Positions 6,214 to 13,876 of a stretch of 17,315 bases of DNA are shown here, in pieces (position 1 is the first letter of the stretch; each line of letters begins with the position of its first letter). This DNA comes from Albidovulum sp. (GTDB lineage: Bacteria > Pseudomonadota > Alphaproteobacteria > Rhodobacterales > Rhodobacteraceae): assembly GCA_030837825.1 (NCBI GenBank), contig JAUQYB010000040.1, positions 1-17,315 of the forward strand. Direction: 5' to 3'. The translations under genes and the position numbers were made by a program. Under the pieces are notes generated by a model. It had not been told where the DNA came from. It was given only the letters and a program-made list of their open reading frames with translations, and ran no database searches.

Positions 6214-7088
6214 GGCCGCCTCCGTCCCGCGCCGCGCGGGTCGAGCACGTCGCGCAGGCCCTCGCCGAGGAAGGTGAAGCCGAGCGTGGCCAGGACGAGC
6301 GGGATGCCCGCCACGATGATGACATGCGGCGCCTGCCTGAGCGAGGTGTAGCCGTCCGACAGGATGTTGCCCCAGGAGGGCGCGGGCGGCCTGACGCCGA
6401 GGTTGAGATAGCCGAGCCCGGCCTCGAGCATGATCACGACGGGAATGTCCATGCAGATCAGGATGACCAGCGGCCCGACGACGTTGGGCAGGAGGTGGCG
6501 GAAGAGAATCCGCCCCGGCCCCGCCCCCATCGCGCGCTCGGCAAGAATGAAATCCGCCCCCGCGAGCGCCAGCGTCTGGGTCCGGATCAGCCGGCCGTAG
6601 GCCGGGAAGGAGACGAGGACGATGACCAGGATCAGCGTCGCCGTGCCGGGGCCGAGCACGGTGATGACGGCAAGCGCGAAGAAGATCATCGGCAGCGAGG
6701 ACATGCTGTCGAAGACGAGGACGAGAAGCCCGTCTAGCCAGCGCGCCCCGTAGCCTGCGACAAGGCCGAGGACGAGCCCGAGGGCGCCGGCGATGCCGAC
6801 CGAGGTGGTGGCGATCCCGAGCGCGAGCCGCGCGCCCCAGATCAGGCGCGATAGCAGATCGCGCCCCAGGTGGTCGGTTCCCGCCCAGTGTGCGGCGGAC
6901 GGCGGCTGGAACTTCGCCTTGACGTCGAGCGCGACCGGATCGTAGGGCGCGATCCAGGGCGCCAGCAGCGCCACGACCAGGAAGACCGCCACCAGCGCGA
7001 ACCCCGCCGCCCCGAGCGGGTCCGCCAAGAGCGCGCGGCCGATCCCGCGGCGGGCGGGAAGCCGCGTGTCGTCAGCCGCGCAGGACAT
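6210..7088 (-). CDS. ABC transporter permease, DppC/OppC type
   Basis: The 292-residue inner-membrane protein begins with a short cytosolic tail and a first membrane helix (AAGFALVAVFLVVALLAPWIAPYDP, in two parts around residues 27-50), followed by the DppC hallmark WAGTDHLGRDLLSRLIWGARLAL. Further helices follow, with an EAA-type coupling region near GPGRILFRHLLPNVVGPLVILI and a C-terminal LGFTFLGEGLRDVLDPRG, all standard for DppC. It forms the channel with the DppB-type subunit. The ATG at 7086-7088 overlaps the end of the upstream permease gene by 17 bases, and its stop overlaps the next start by four. There is no sign of damage. Substrate is unknown. Confidence 0.92.
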   Translation of the reverse strand: MSCAADDTRLPARRGIGRALLADPLGAAGFALVAVFLVVALLAPWIAPYDPVALDVKAKFQPPSAAHWAGTDHLGRDLLSRLIWGARLALGIATTSVGIAGALGLVLGLVAGYGARWLDGLLVLVFDSMSSLPMIFFALAVITVLGPGTATLILVIVLVSFPAYGRLIRTQTLALAGADFILAERAMGAGPGRILFRHLLPNVVGPLVILICMDIPVVIMLEAGLGYLNLGVRPPAPSWGNILSDGYTSLRQAPHVIIVAGIPLVLATLGFTFLGEGLRDVLDPRGAGRRRP

Positions 7089-8022
7089 CGCGCACCCTCG
7101 GATCGAGCCGCGCGATCAGCAGATCGGCGGCGGTGACGACGGCAAGGTAGAAGGCGGTCATGAACAGCACGGTGCCCATCACCACGGGATAGTTGCGCTT
7201 TTCCACCGCGCCGGTGATCAGGGTGCCGATCCCGGGGCGGGAAAACACCGATTCGACGAACACCGCGCTCGACAGGATCGCGCCGAAGCCGACGGCGAGC
7301 ACCGACAGCGTCGGCACGATCGCCACCCTCAGCGCATGGCGGAAGACGATGTCGCGCTCGGACATGCCGAAGGCGCGGGCGGTGCGGATATGCGGCGCCT
7401 CCATCACCTCGAGCATCGAGGCGCGGATCAGCCGCGCGAGGTAGCCCGCCCAGCCGACACCCACCGCGAAGGCGGGCAGGACCAGCGCCCGCGCCTGGCC
7501 GGCGATGTCGCCCGGCTCGCCCGCGCCGATCGCCGGAAGCCAGTTCAGCCACACCGCGAAGACGATCAGCGCATAGATCGCCACCACGAACGAGGGAACC
7601 GCGATGACGCTCACCGACAGGACGCCGAGAAGCCGGTCGACCCAGCCGTCGCGCCAGACCACCGCCGCCGCGCCCAGCAGGATGCCCGCGGCGAAGGCCC
7701 AGCCGTGCGCGACCGCCCCGAGAAGGAGCGTGTTGGGGAAGACCTCGAGGATCTGCCCGAGCACCGGCCGCTTCGACCAGACGTCGATGCCGAGATCGCC
7801 CCTGAGCGCGCTGCCGAAGAAATGCCCGACCTGCACCAGCACCGGCTGGTCGAGCCCCATCCGCTCGCGCAGCGCCTCCTTCAGCTCGGGCGTGGCGCGC
7901 GGGCCGAGGGCGAGCGAGGCCGGGTCGCCCGGCACCAGGAAGACCATCGCATACATGGCCGACATGACCAGCACCAGGATCAGCACCGACAGCCCCAGAC
8001 GCCGGATCGCGTAGCCCAGCAT
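7072..8022 (-). CDS. ABC transporter permease, DppB/OppB type
   Basis: The 316-residue membrane protein has the DppB layout: an N-terminal helix (RRLGLSVLILVLVMS then AMYAMVFLVPGDP), a periplasmic segment with LRERMGLDQPVLVQ and GDLGIDVWSKRPV, then the core helices. The coupling region is near IRTARAFGMSERDIVFRHALRVAIVPT, and the C-terminal segment SVFSRPGIGTLITGAV is typical. It is the first of the transporter genes, 18 bases after the hydrolase gene, and its 3' end overlaps the next permease gene by 17 bases. With the DppC-type partner it forms the translocation path for a family-5 binding protein. The true cargo is unknown. Confidence 0.92.
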   Translation of the reverse strand: MLGYAIRRLGLSVLILVLVMSAMYAMVFLVPGDPASLALGPRATPELKEALRERMGLDQPVLVQVGHFFGSALRGDLGIDVWSKRPVLGQILEVFPNTLLLGAVAHGWAFAAGILLGAAAVVWRDGWVDRLLGVLSVSVIAVPSFVVAIYALIVFAVWLNWLPAIGAGEPGDIAGQARALVLPAFAVGVGWAGYLARLIRASMLEVMEAPHIRTARAFGMSERDIVFRHALRVAIVPTLSVLAVGFGAILSSAVFVESVFSRPGIGTLITGAVEKRNYPVVMGTVLFMTAFYLAVVTAADLLIARLDPRVRDVLRG

Positions 8023-8040
8023 CAGCCCGGTCTCCCGTGG

Positions 8041-10059
8041 TTACATATGGTCACGCGGGATCCTCTCGTTCCAGTCGCGGGCGAAGACCTCGCAGCCGTT
8101 CTCGCGGACGGTCAGCCGCATCTCGACGACGAAATGGGTGGCGTCGCAGGACAGCGCGCCCTCGCTTTCATGGCTGAAGCTGCCGTCGGGGCGCTCGATC
8201 ACCACGGTATAGCGCGTCTCGCAGCGCGCGCTCAAAGGATCGCCGTCGGTGATGCGGTAGCGGGCGAGGCCCTCGCCGCGGTGGGTCTGGCCGATCGCGG
8301 GCATGTGGGTGACATGGGTCCAGCGGGGAAAGTCCACCACCATCTCGCCGGTCAGGAGGTCGCGCCGGACGCTGCGGCGGACGGGATGCACGCGCGGCTC
8401 GACAGGCAGGTCGTGCTGCGGGTCGCTTGCGGCGCATTCGGCCGGGCCGAACGGGCGCAGGCGCTCGTCGTCTTCCCGCGGGGGGCGGACCGGAAGCTCG
8501 ATCGCGCTTTCGCCCAGGTGCAGGCTCAGCGTGGCAAGCTCGGGCGAGGGCCAGGCGATCGGCCAGTAGACGGTGGAGATCGCGACGGCGATGCGGTGGC
8601 CCGCCGGGAAGCGGTGCGCGATGTCGTCGAGATCGACCACCGCCGTCCCGACCTCACCCGGGACCAGCGGCGCCGGCGCGTCGTGGCCGTGGCGGTGGCA
8701 GAGGTTCAGGTGCCCGACGGTGACGCGGGTCGAGGCGCCCGAAGGCGCGACGTCGTTCAGCCGCACCGACACCAACGCGCGCGGCCTGTCGCTGGCGAAG
8801 CGCAGGCGAAGCTGCGGCGCGCCGAGAATCTCCAGCGCCTCGCCGAGCGGTTCGGTGACGAAGACGAGCGAGCCGCCGTCGTCCTCGCGCTGGTCGGTGG
8901 CCCAGTCGGCATCGTCGCCATAGCGCCCGACCTCGCCCGCCCCGAGGCCGACCCAGAGCGGCGAGCAGACCCGCGCCATTCCTTCCCCCGCTCCGCCAAG
9001 AACCCCGCCCGCGCCCAGCGCAAGCCGCCGCGTCGCGATCCGCGGCGAGGGCCAGTCCGGCTCGCCGACCCAGCGGCCAGGGCGTTCGTGGTAGCAGGTG
9101 CGGGGGGCCACGCTTTCCTGCATCCAGACCCGCAGCATCGGCTCCTCCATGATCCCGGTATCGCGGCCCTTCAGCCAATGGTCGCACCAGCGCAGCACCT
9201 CCTGCAACCAGCCGATCGCCGGCTCGACAGTGACGTCATAGGGGTAGGAATGCGCCCAGGGTCCGATCAGCCCGCGCCGCGGGCAGGAAAGCCCGGCCAG
9301 AAGCCGCGGCACGCTTTCCGAATAGTTGTCGGCCCAGCCCGAGACCGCATAGACCGGAACCTCGATGCGGCCGAAATCCTCGCAGACCGAGCCCTGACGC
9401 CAGTAGTCGTCGCGGCGCTGATGGGCCAGCCAGGTGAGGATCCAGGGCCGGTTGGCCTCTTGCCGGGCCTGCCACATCGCCCGCCACGCCTCTCCCGCGA
9501 TGGCCGGATCGGGCGGCAGGTCCTGATGCGCGAACATGGTCGAGGACCAGTCGAAATTGTCCTTCGACAGGCAGCCTCCGACCCAGTGGATGTCGGTGGC
9601 ATAGCGGTCGTCGGTCGAGCCCACGGTGATGATCGTCTTCAGCGCCGGCGGCCGGCGGGCGGCGATCTGCAAGCCGTTGAAGCCGCCCCAACTGATCCCG
9701 ATCATCGCCACCTGGCCGTCGCACCAGGGCTGGCGTGCGATCCAGTCGATGGCGGCCAGGCCGTCGATCTGTTCCTGCACGCTGTATTCGTCGTCGATCA
9801 CGCCCTCGCTGTCGCCGGTGCCGCGGATGTCGAGCCTGAGGCAGCCGTAGCCGTGGCGCGCGAGGTAGCGGTGCATCCGTTCGTCGCGCGCGCGGGTGCC
9901 GTCGCGCTTGCGGTAGGGAAGGTATTCCAGGATCACCGGCACCGGTCCTGCGCCCTCGGGCAGCCACAGCCGCCCGGCCAGCCGCACGCCGTCGGGCAGC
10001 GGCACCCAGATGTTCTCGATCTCGGTCAGTCCGAAGGGATAGTCCGTCCGTATCCGCAT
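8041..10059 (-). CDS. CocE/NonD-family serine hydrolase (peptidase S15-like)
   Basis: The 672-residue protein is a full-length CocE/NonD enzyme: an alpha/beta hydrolase domain (about residues 10-290, opened by VPLPDGVRLAGRLWLP) and a C-terminal jelly-roll X-Pro dipeptidyl peptidase domain (about 380 onward). The likely catalytic triad is S123 in GISWGG, D244 in SGWADNYSES and H270 in GPWAHSYPY. LEYLPYRKRD (44-53) and LRLDIRGTGDSEG (74-86) are family blocks. Members cleave esters and amides such as cocaine, glutaryl-cephalosporins or X-Pro peptides. There is no signal peptide, so it should act in the cytosol on an imported compound. It sits between the MttB-like gene (19 bases) and the permease genes (18 bases), which suggests it hydrolyses the transporter's cargo. 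The ATG at 10057-10059 has a purine-rich GGGGGAAGG ahead. The exact substrate is unknown. Confidence 0.9.
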   Translation of the reverse strand: MRIRTDYPFGLTEIENIWVPLPDGVRLAGRLWLPEGAGPVPVILEYLPYRKRDGTRARDERMHRYLARHGYGCLRLDIRGTGDSEGVIDDEYSVQEQIDGLAAIDWIARQPWCDGQVAMIGISWGGFNGLQIAARRPPALKTIITVGSTDDRYATDIHWVGGCLSKDNFDWSSTMFAHQDLPPDPAIAGEAWRAMWQARQEANRPWILTWLAHQRRDDYWRQGSVCEDFGRIEVPVYAVSGWADNYSESVPRLLAGLSCPRRGLIGPWAHSYPYDVTVEPAIGWLQEVLRWCDHWLKGRDTGIMEEPMLRVWMQESVAPRTCYHERPGRWVGEPDWPSPRIATRRLALGAGGVLGGAGEGMARVCSPLWVGLGAGEVGRYGDDADWATDQREDDGGSLVFVTEPLGEALEILGAPQLRLRFASDRPRALVSVRLNDVAPSGASTRVTVGHLNLCHRHGHDAPAPLVPGEVGTAVVDLDDIAHRFPAGHRIAVAISTVYWPIAWPSPELATLSLHLGESAIELPVRPPREDDERLRPFGPAECAASDPQHDLPVEPRVHPVRRSVRRDLLTGEMVVDFPRWTHVTHMPAIGQTHRGEGLARYRITDGDPLSARCETRYTVVIERPDGSFSHESEGALSCDATHFVVEMRLTVRENGCEVFARDWNERIPRDHM

Positions 10060-10078
10060 CCTTCCCCCGCCCGTGCCT

Positions 10079-11602
10079 TCAGTTCATCGGTGCCCCACCC
10101 TCGGCCTTCCGCCGCGCGACGTAGGCGCCAAGAGCCTCGTCGATCGCGGGGTCGAGCGGCGGGTCCTCCGCCGCGGCCAGAAGGTCCTTCCAGACCGTGT
10201 TCGCCCGCGTCCGCGCATCGACCCCGCCGCGGGAAAGCCATTGCGGGTGATTGTCCCAGTTCGAGAGCATCGGCGCGTGGAAGGCGGTGCCGTAGCGCTC
10301 CATCGTGTGCCGGGTGCCGAAGAAATGCCCCCCCGCCCCCGCCTCGCGGATCGCCTCGAGCGCGAGGTCGGCGGGCGTCGTGGCGATGGGCTCCATCCAG
10401 GCGTCCATCATCTGCAGCATCTCGGCATCGAGGATCAGCTTCTCGAAACTCGCCGTCAGCCCGCCGTGCAGCCAGCCGGCGGCATGTTCCAGAAGATGCG
10501 CCCCGCCGGTCAGCGCCCCCCAGAGCGCCATCTGCGATTCATAGGCCGCCTGGGCGTCGACCTCGTTGGCGGCGGTGACGTTCGAGGACCGGAACGGCAC
10601 GCCGATGTGGCGGGCAAGCTGGCCCGACGCCTGCGCCGCCTTGGCATATTCGGGGGTTCCGAAGGCCGGCGCGCCCGAGCGCATGTCGACGTTCGAGGTG
10701 AAGCCGCCATACATCACCGGCACCCCGGGGCGGACGATCTGGGTCAGCACGATCCCCGCCAGCGCCTCGGCATGCTGAAGGACGAGCGCGCCGGCGAGCG
10801 TCACCGGCGCCATCGCCCCGGCCAGCGTGAAGGGGGTGATGACGTTGACCTGCCCGTGTTCGGCCAGCGCGATCAGCCCCTCGGCCATCGGGATGTCGAG
10901 TTGCAGCGGCGAATTGGTGTTGATGATGCCCAGAAGGACGGGACGCCGGGCCAGCCCCTCGGGCGTCGTGGCGAAGAGGATCGCCGCCATCTCGATCCCG
11001 TCCATCGTCCGCGCCCGGCCCAGGGTCTGGGTCTGCCAGCTCTTGTCGAGGTGGCGGATCTGGGCGTGATAGATGTCGAGGTGGCGGGTCTGGGCCGGCA
11101 GGTCCATCGGCTCGAACGGGCCGCCGCCTTCCTGGTGGATCACGTTCAGCGCCTGCACCAGCCGCAGGAAATCGCACATCTCGGCGAAGCTGCCGTCGCG
11201 GCGGCCGCGGTCGTTGTCCATGACATAGGCCGGCCCGCCGACCGAGGCATAGACGCAGTGGCCGCCGCCCAGGCGCAGGTCGCGCGCGGGATTGCGGGCC
11301 GCGAGCGTGAAGGCGGCGGGCACCGTGGCCAGCCTTTCCGCCACCATCGCGGGGTCGAGCCGGACGGTCTCGGCCACCACCCGCGCGCCGGCAGCGGCGA
11401 AGAGCCCACGCGCCGGCGGATGGAGAATGCGCATCCCCTGATCCGACAGCACCGTCAGCGCCGCCTCGTGGATCGCCGCCACCTGATCGTCCGAAAGCAG
11501 CCGCAGGGGGGCCGTGCGGCGCTCGACCTGGCCGAAGGGGCGCTGCGGGACGCCGGGCGCGGCACGGTGGTGGGGGCGCCTGCGTGCCGCGCGACCGGTC
11601 AT
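10079..11602 (-). CDS. MttB-superfamily (trimethylamine methyltransferase-like) protein, non-pyrrolysine
   Basis: The 507-residue protein belongs to the MttB superfamily of TIM-barrel methyltransferases that move methyl groups from quaternary or tertiary amines to a corrinoid protein. Recognisable parts are RLLSDDQVAAIHEAALTVL (34-52), INTNSPLQLDIPMAEGL (227-243), PVMYGGFTSNVDMRSGAPAFGTPEY (295-319 in two overlapping motifs) and HLLEHAAGWLHGGL (369-382). The frame has no internal TAG, so it lacks the pyrrolysine of archaeal MttB. Non-pyrrolysine relatives such as MtgB act on glycine betaine. No corrinoid protein or reactivase gene is in the window, so a partner must be elsewhere or the chemistry differs. 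Its ATG overlaps the upstream flavoprotein stop by ATGA (11599-11602). The family is secure; the substrate is inferred only as N-methylated. Confidence 0.88.
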   Translation of the reverse strand: MTGRAARRRPHHRAAPGVPQRPFGQVERRTAPLRLLSDDQVAAIHEAALTVLSDQGMRILHPPARGLFAAAGARVVAETVRLDPAMVAERLATVPAAFTLAARNPARDLRLGGGHCVYASVGGPAYVMDNDRGRRDGSFAEMCDFLRLVQALNVIHQEGGGPFEPMDLPAQTRHLDIYHAQIRHLDKSWQTQTLGRARTMDGIEMAAILFATTPEGLARRPVLLGIINTNSPLQLDIPMAEGLIALAEHGQVNVITPFTLAGAMAPVTLAGALVLQHAEALAGIVLTQIVRPGVPVMYGGFTSNVDMRSGAPAFGTPEYAKAAQASGQLARHIGVPFRSSNVTAANEVDAQAAYESQMALWGALTGGAHLLEHAAGWLHGGLTASFEKLILDAEMLQMMDAWMEPIATTPADLALEAIREAGAGGHFFGTRHTMERYGTAFHAPMLSNWDNHPQWLSRGGVDARTRANTVWKDLLAAAEDPPLDPAIDEALGAYVARRKAEGGAPMN

Positions 11603-13674
11603 TCGGCGACCTCCGGCAACGGCACGTCGCGCGGCGCGAAAGGCGCGTCGCGGCGCAGGACGATCTCGGCCTCGGCCAGGCCAAGCTCGCGGGCGGTCCG
11701 GTGGCCCTGGTAGACGGCGTGGACCACGGCGCCGGGGGCACGGGCATCGCCGGTCAGATGCAGGCTGCCGGGGCGCGCGGCGGGCGCGAGCGCATCGTGA
11801 AGCGTGCTCCCGGGCGCGCGGTAGCCGACGATGACGAGCGAGCGGGCGCCGATCCGGGTTTCCTCGCCGCTGAAGATCTGCGCCAGGCGCAGGGTTTCGC
11901 CGTCGAAGCCGGTGACGATCTGAAGGGTGCGAAGCGCGATGCCGCGCCGCGCGAAGGACTGGTGCACCAGCGGCTGCTCGTTGGTCATGAAGCCCCAGGC
12001 AGCGGCGGCGCCTGCGGTGGTGATGTAGCTCACCGCCCTGCCCCGGCCCGCCAGGTGCTCGGCGATCGCCGAGCCGAGGTAGTAGTTGTCATAGTCGAAG
12101 ACAGCGACCGGGCCTTCCGGCAGCGCCCCCGCCGCCAGATCGTCGGGGGTGTAGACGCGCGGCGCCTCCAGAGGCCCCGCCGGCAGTTCGTTGGCGCCGC
12201 AAAGCCGGGCGAGCCAGCGCGCCCCGGTGGCGATCACCACATGGTCGCCGCCGAACTCCGCCACGTCTTCGGGCGCAAGGTCGCTTTCGGGGAAAAGCGC
12301 GACATTGGGCATCCGCGCAAGCTGGCCGAGGCGGTAGTCCACCACCCGGTGCCACTGGTTCAGCCCCGGCAGCGAGGATTCCCACGCCAGCCTGCCGCCG
12401 AACGCCCGCGCGCGGTCGGCGAGCGCCACCTCGAAGCCGCGCCGGCCGAGCGTCAGCGCCGCCTCGAGCCCCGCCGGGCCGCCGCCGACCACCAGAACGC
12501 GCCCGCGGCCATCGCGGGCCACCCGCTCGGGGTGCCAGCCGCGCCGCCATTCCTCGCCCGCCGTCGGGTTCTGGGTGCAGCGCACCCAGGTGCCGTCGTG
12601 CCAGCTCGAGATGCACAGGTTGCAGCCGATACATTCGCGGATGTCCTCGACGCGCCCCTCCTCGATCTTCCGCGGCAGGAACGGATCGGCGATCGACGGC
12701 CGCGCGCCGCCGATGAGGTCGAGCACCCCGCGCCGGATCATCGACACCATCGTGTCCGGCGAGGTGAAGCGGCCGACGCCGACCACGGGCCGGTCGGTCA
12801 GGGTCTTGACGAAATCCACCACCGGCTCGTGGCTGCCTTCGGGCGTGTAGCGGCTCGCGGCACAGTCCGTGGCGGAATAATCCATTTTGACATCACAGAG
12901 ATCGGGCGCGTCCTTCAGGTATCCGATCACCTCGTGCGCTTCCGAGGGCGCGGACTCCGACGGCCGGGCGCGCAGTTCCTGGAGCGAGATCCTGAGCGCC
13001 ACCGCCGTGCGCCCGCGCGTCGCCTCGCGCACTGCGTCGATCAGCTCCTCGACCAGCCGCACGCGGTTGCGCATCGGTCCGCCATAGGCGTCGGTGCGGT
13101 GGTTGTAGTCGGACATGAGGAACTGGTAGGGCAGATAGCCCATCCCGGCATAGACATAGAGGATGTCGAAGCCCGCCCGTTCGGCCCTGACCGCGGCCTC
13201 GGCGTGCCAGCGGATCAGGTCGCGGATATCGGCCCCGTCCATCACCTTCGGCCGCGCCGAGGACATGAAGCCCACATGCGTGGCCATCCACGGCACGCCC
13301 GAGGGCGACAGCGGCGGATGGCGCGTGGTCCGGTTCACCGCCGCCGCGCCGCCGTGCCACAGCTCGATCGCGGCCAGCGCGCCCTCGGCATGCACCGCCT
13401 CGGTCATCACCGCATGCGCGCGCACGTCGGCCTCGTCCCAGAGCGTCGCGCAGGGAAACGGGCTGTCGTCCGACGAGGGGTGCACCGAACAGGCGCCGGT
13501 GGAGACCACCGCCCAGCCGCCCTCGGCCTTCGTCGCGCGGAAGGCGGCGCGCACATGGGGGGCGGCATTGGTCATGCCCGAGGCATGGGGGACCTGGAAG
13601 AAGCGGTTCCGCGCCGTCTTCGGCCCGATCCTGACCGGCTCGAAGAGAACATCGAAGCGCGGGTCGCGGGGCAT
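11599..13674 (-). CDS. TMADH/DgcA-like iron-sulfur flavoprotein (FMN/FAD, 4Fe-4S oxidoreductase)
   Basis: The 691-residue protein has the architecture of trimethylamine dehydrogenase, 2,4-dienoyl-CoA reductase and DgcA. An old-yellow-enzyme barrel (1 to about 345) is followed by a 4Fe-4S site at C348, C351, C354 and C366, and by a dinucleotide-binding domain with GGGPAG at 397-402. Its start (MPRDPRFDVLFEPVRIGPKT) closely resembles TMADH. Compared from memory with Methylophilus TMADH, the FMN-linking Cys30 is replaced by A31, Tyr60 by A61, Trp264 by S267 and His172 by M178, while Trp355 (W358), Tyr169 (Y175) and Asp267 (D270) are kept. So FMN is probably not covalently bound and the trimethylamine cage is open. 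Oxidative N-demethylation of another amine, as by DgcA, is the best guess. It is the first gene of the operon, with GGGAGG before the ATG. Confidence 0.9.
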   Translation of the reverse strand: MPRDPRFDVLFEPVRIGPKTARNRFFQVPHASGMTNAAPHVRAAFRATKAEGGWAVVSTGACSVHPSSDDSPFPCATLWDEADVRAHAVMTEAVHAEGALAAIELWHGGAAAVNRTTRHPPLSPSGVPWMATHVGFMSSARPKVMDGADIRDLIRWHAEAAVRAERAGFDILYVYAGMGYLPYQFLMSDYNHRTDAYGGPMRNRVRLVEELIDAVREATRGRTAVALRISLQELRARPSESAPSEAHEVIGYLKDAPDLCDVKMDYSATDCAASRYTPEGSHEPVVDFVKTLTDRPVVGVGRFTSPDTMVSMIRRGVLDLIGGARPSIADPFLPRKIEEGRVEDIRECIGCNLCISSWHDGTWVRCTQNPTAGEEWRRGWHPERVARDGRGRVLVVGGGPAGLEAALTLGRRGFEVALADRARAFGGRLAWESSLPGLNQWHRVVDYRLGQLARMPNVALFPESDLAPEDVAEFGGDHVVIATGARWLARLCGANELPAGPLEAPRVYTPDDLAAGALPEGPVAVFDYDNYYLGSAIAEHLAGRGRAVSYITTAGAAAAWGFMTNEQPLVHQSFARRGIALRTLQIVTGFDGETLRLAQIFSGEETRIGARSLVIVGYRAPGSTLHDALAPAARPGSLHLTGDARAPGAVVHAVYQGHRTARELGLAEAEIVLRRDAPFAPRDVPLPEVAE

Positions 13675-13702
13675 GGCACCTCCCGGGGCGATTCCTTGCT
13701 GA

Positions 13703-13738
13703 ACTATCGTATAGTAACACCGCGCAACCAGATCGCAA
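13703..13738 (-). promoter_or_regulatory. Probable promoter and operator of the flavoprotein-to-TetR operon
   Basis: On the minus strand a -35-like TTGCGA (13738-13733) is followed after 16 bases by a -10-like TACTAT (13716-13711). The -10 overlaps a perfect inverted repeat, ACTAT (13703-13707) and ATAGT (13711-13715), separated by CGT. This is the only AT-rich island between the two operons and lies about 30 bases before the ATG at 13674. The placement fits a repressor site; the co-transcribed TetR protein is the first candidate binder. Confidence 0.45.
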
Positions 13739-13740
13739 CC
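13723..13740. repeat. Direct repeat CGCAACC spaced 11 bp
   Basis: CGCAACC occurs at 13723-13729 and 13734-13740, one helical turn apart, across the -35 region of the proposed promoter. It could be a tandem activator site, but a seven-base repeat can also arise by chance. Confidence 0.2.
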
Positions 13741-13876
13741 GAAACCGGCGCCTCCGCAGAGCCCCGGGGCGGCCGCGCCGGATTCCCCGTCAGATTGTCA
13801 AAGCCGACCCCGGCCGCGCCGGACCCGCCGCCACGCCGCGCCGCCCCCGGGCCGCTGGCTTCCGCGCGCCGCCGAC

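Larger units (their letters stand above)
13675..13876. other. Intergenic region between the two minus-strand operons
   Basis: These 202 bases separate the HpsN-like stop (13877) from the flavoprotein start (13674). The right-hand part is extremely GC-rich and includes a 13-base direct repeat, CGGCCGCGCCGGA, at 13770-13782 and 13811-13823. No convincing T-tailed terminator is visible. The left-hand part holds the AT-rich promoter island described separately. No coding frame is supported. Confidence 0.5.

Noticed and set aside
5252..6325. Extending the second ATPase gene upstream to give a 686-residue fusion
   Set aside because: The upstream part of that frame is an out-of-frame reading of the other ATPase gene, with repeated RRR/GGG composition. 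The ATG at 5249-5251 in an ATGA overlap is the natural start.
7066..10578. A 1170-codon open frame on the plus strand
   Set aside because: It lies wholly antisense to the permease, hydrolase and MttB-like genes, has low-complexity composition rich in Arg, Asp, Gly and His, and matches no family. Long antisense frames are expected in such GC-rich DNA.
11599..13674. Calling this gene trimethylamine dehydrogenase itself
   Set aside because: The positions matching Cys30, Tyr60 and Trp264 are changed, so trimethylamine is unlikely to be the substrate.
13796..13801. A perfect TTGACA -35 hexamer on the minus strand between the operons
   Set aside because: At 16-19 bases downstream the sequence is GC-rich with no -10-like hexamer, so it is probably chance. 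The AT-rich island at 13703-13738 is a better promoter candidate.
13770..13823. Direct repeat CGGCCGCGCCGGA twice, 41 bases apart
   Set aside because: Such GC-only 13-mers recur easily in 70 % G+C DNA, and there are only two copies with no further pattern, so it is not called an array or an origin-like repeat.
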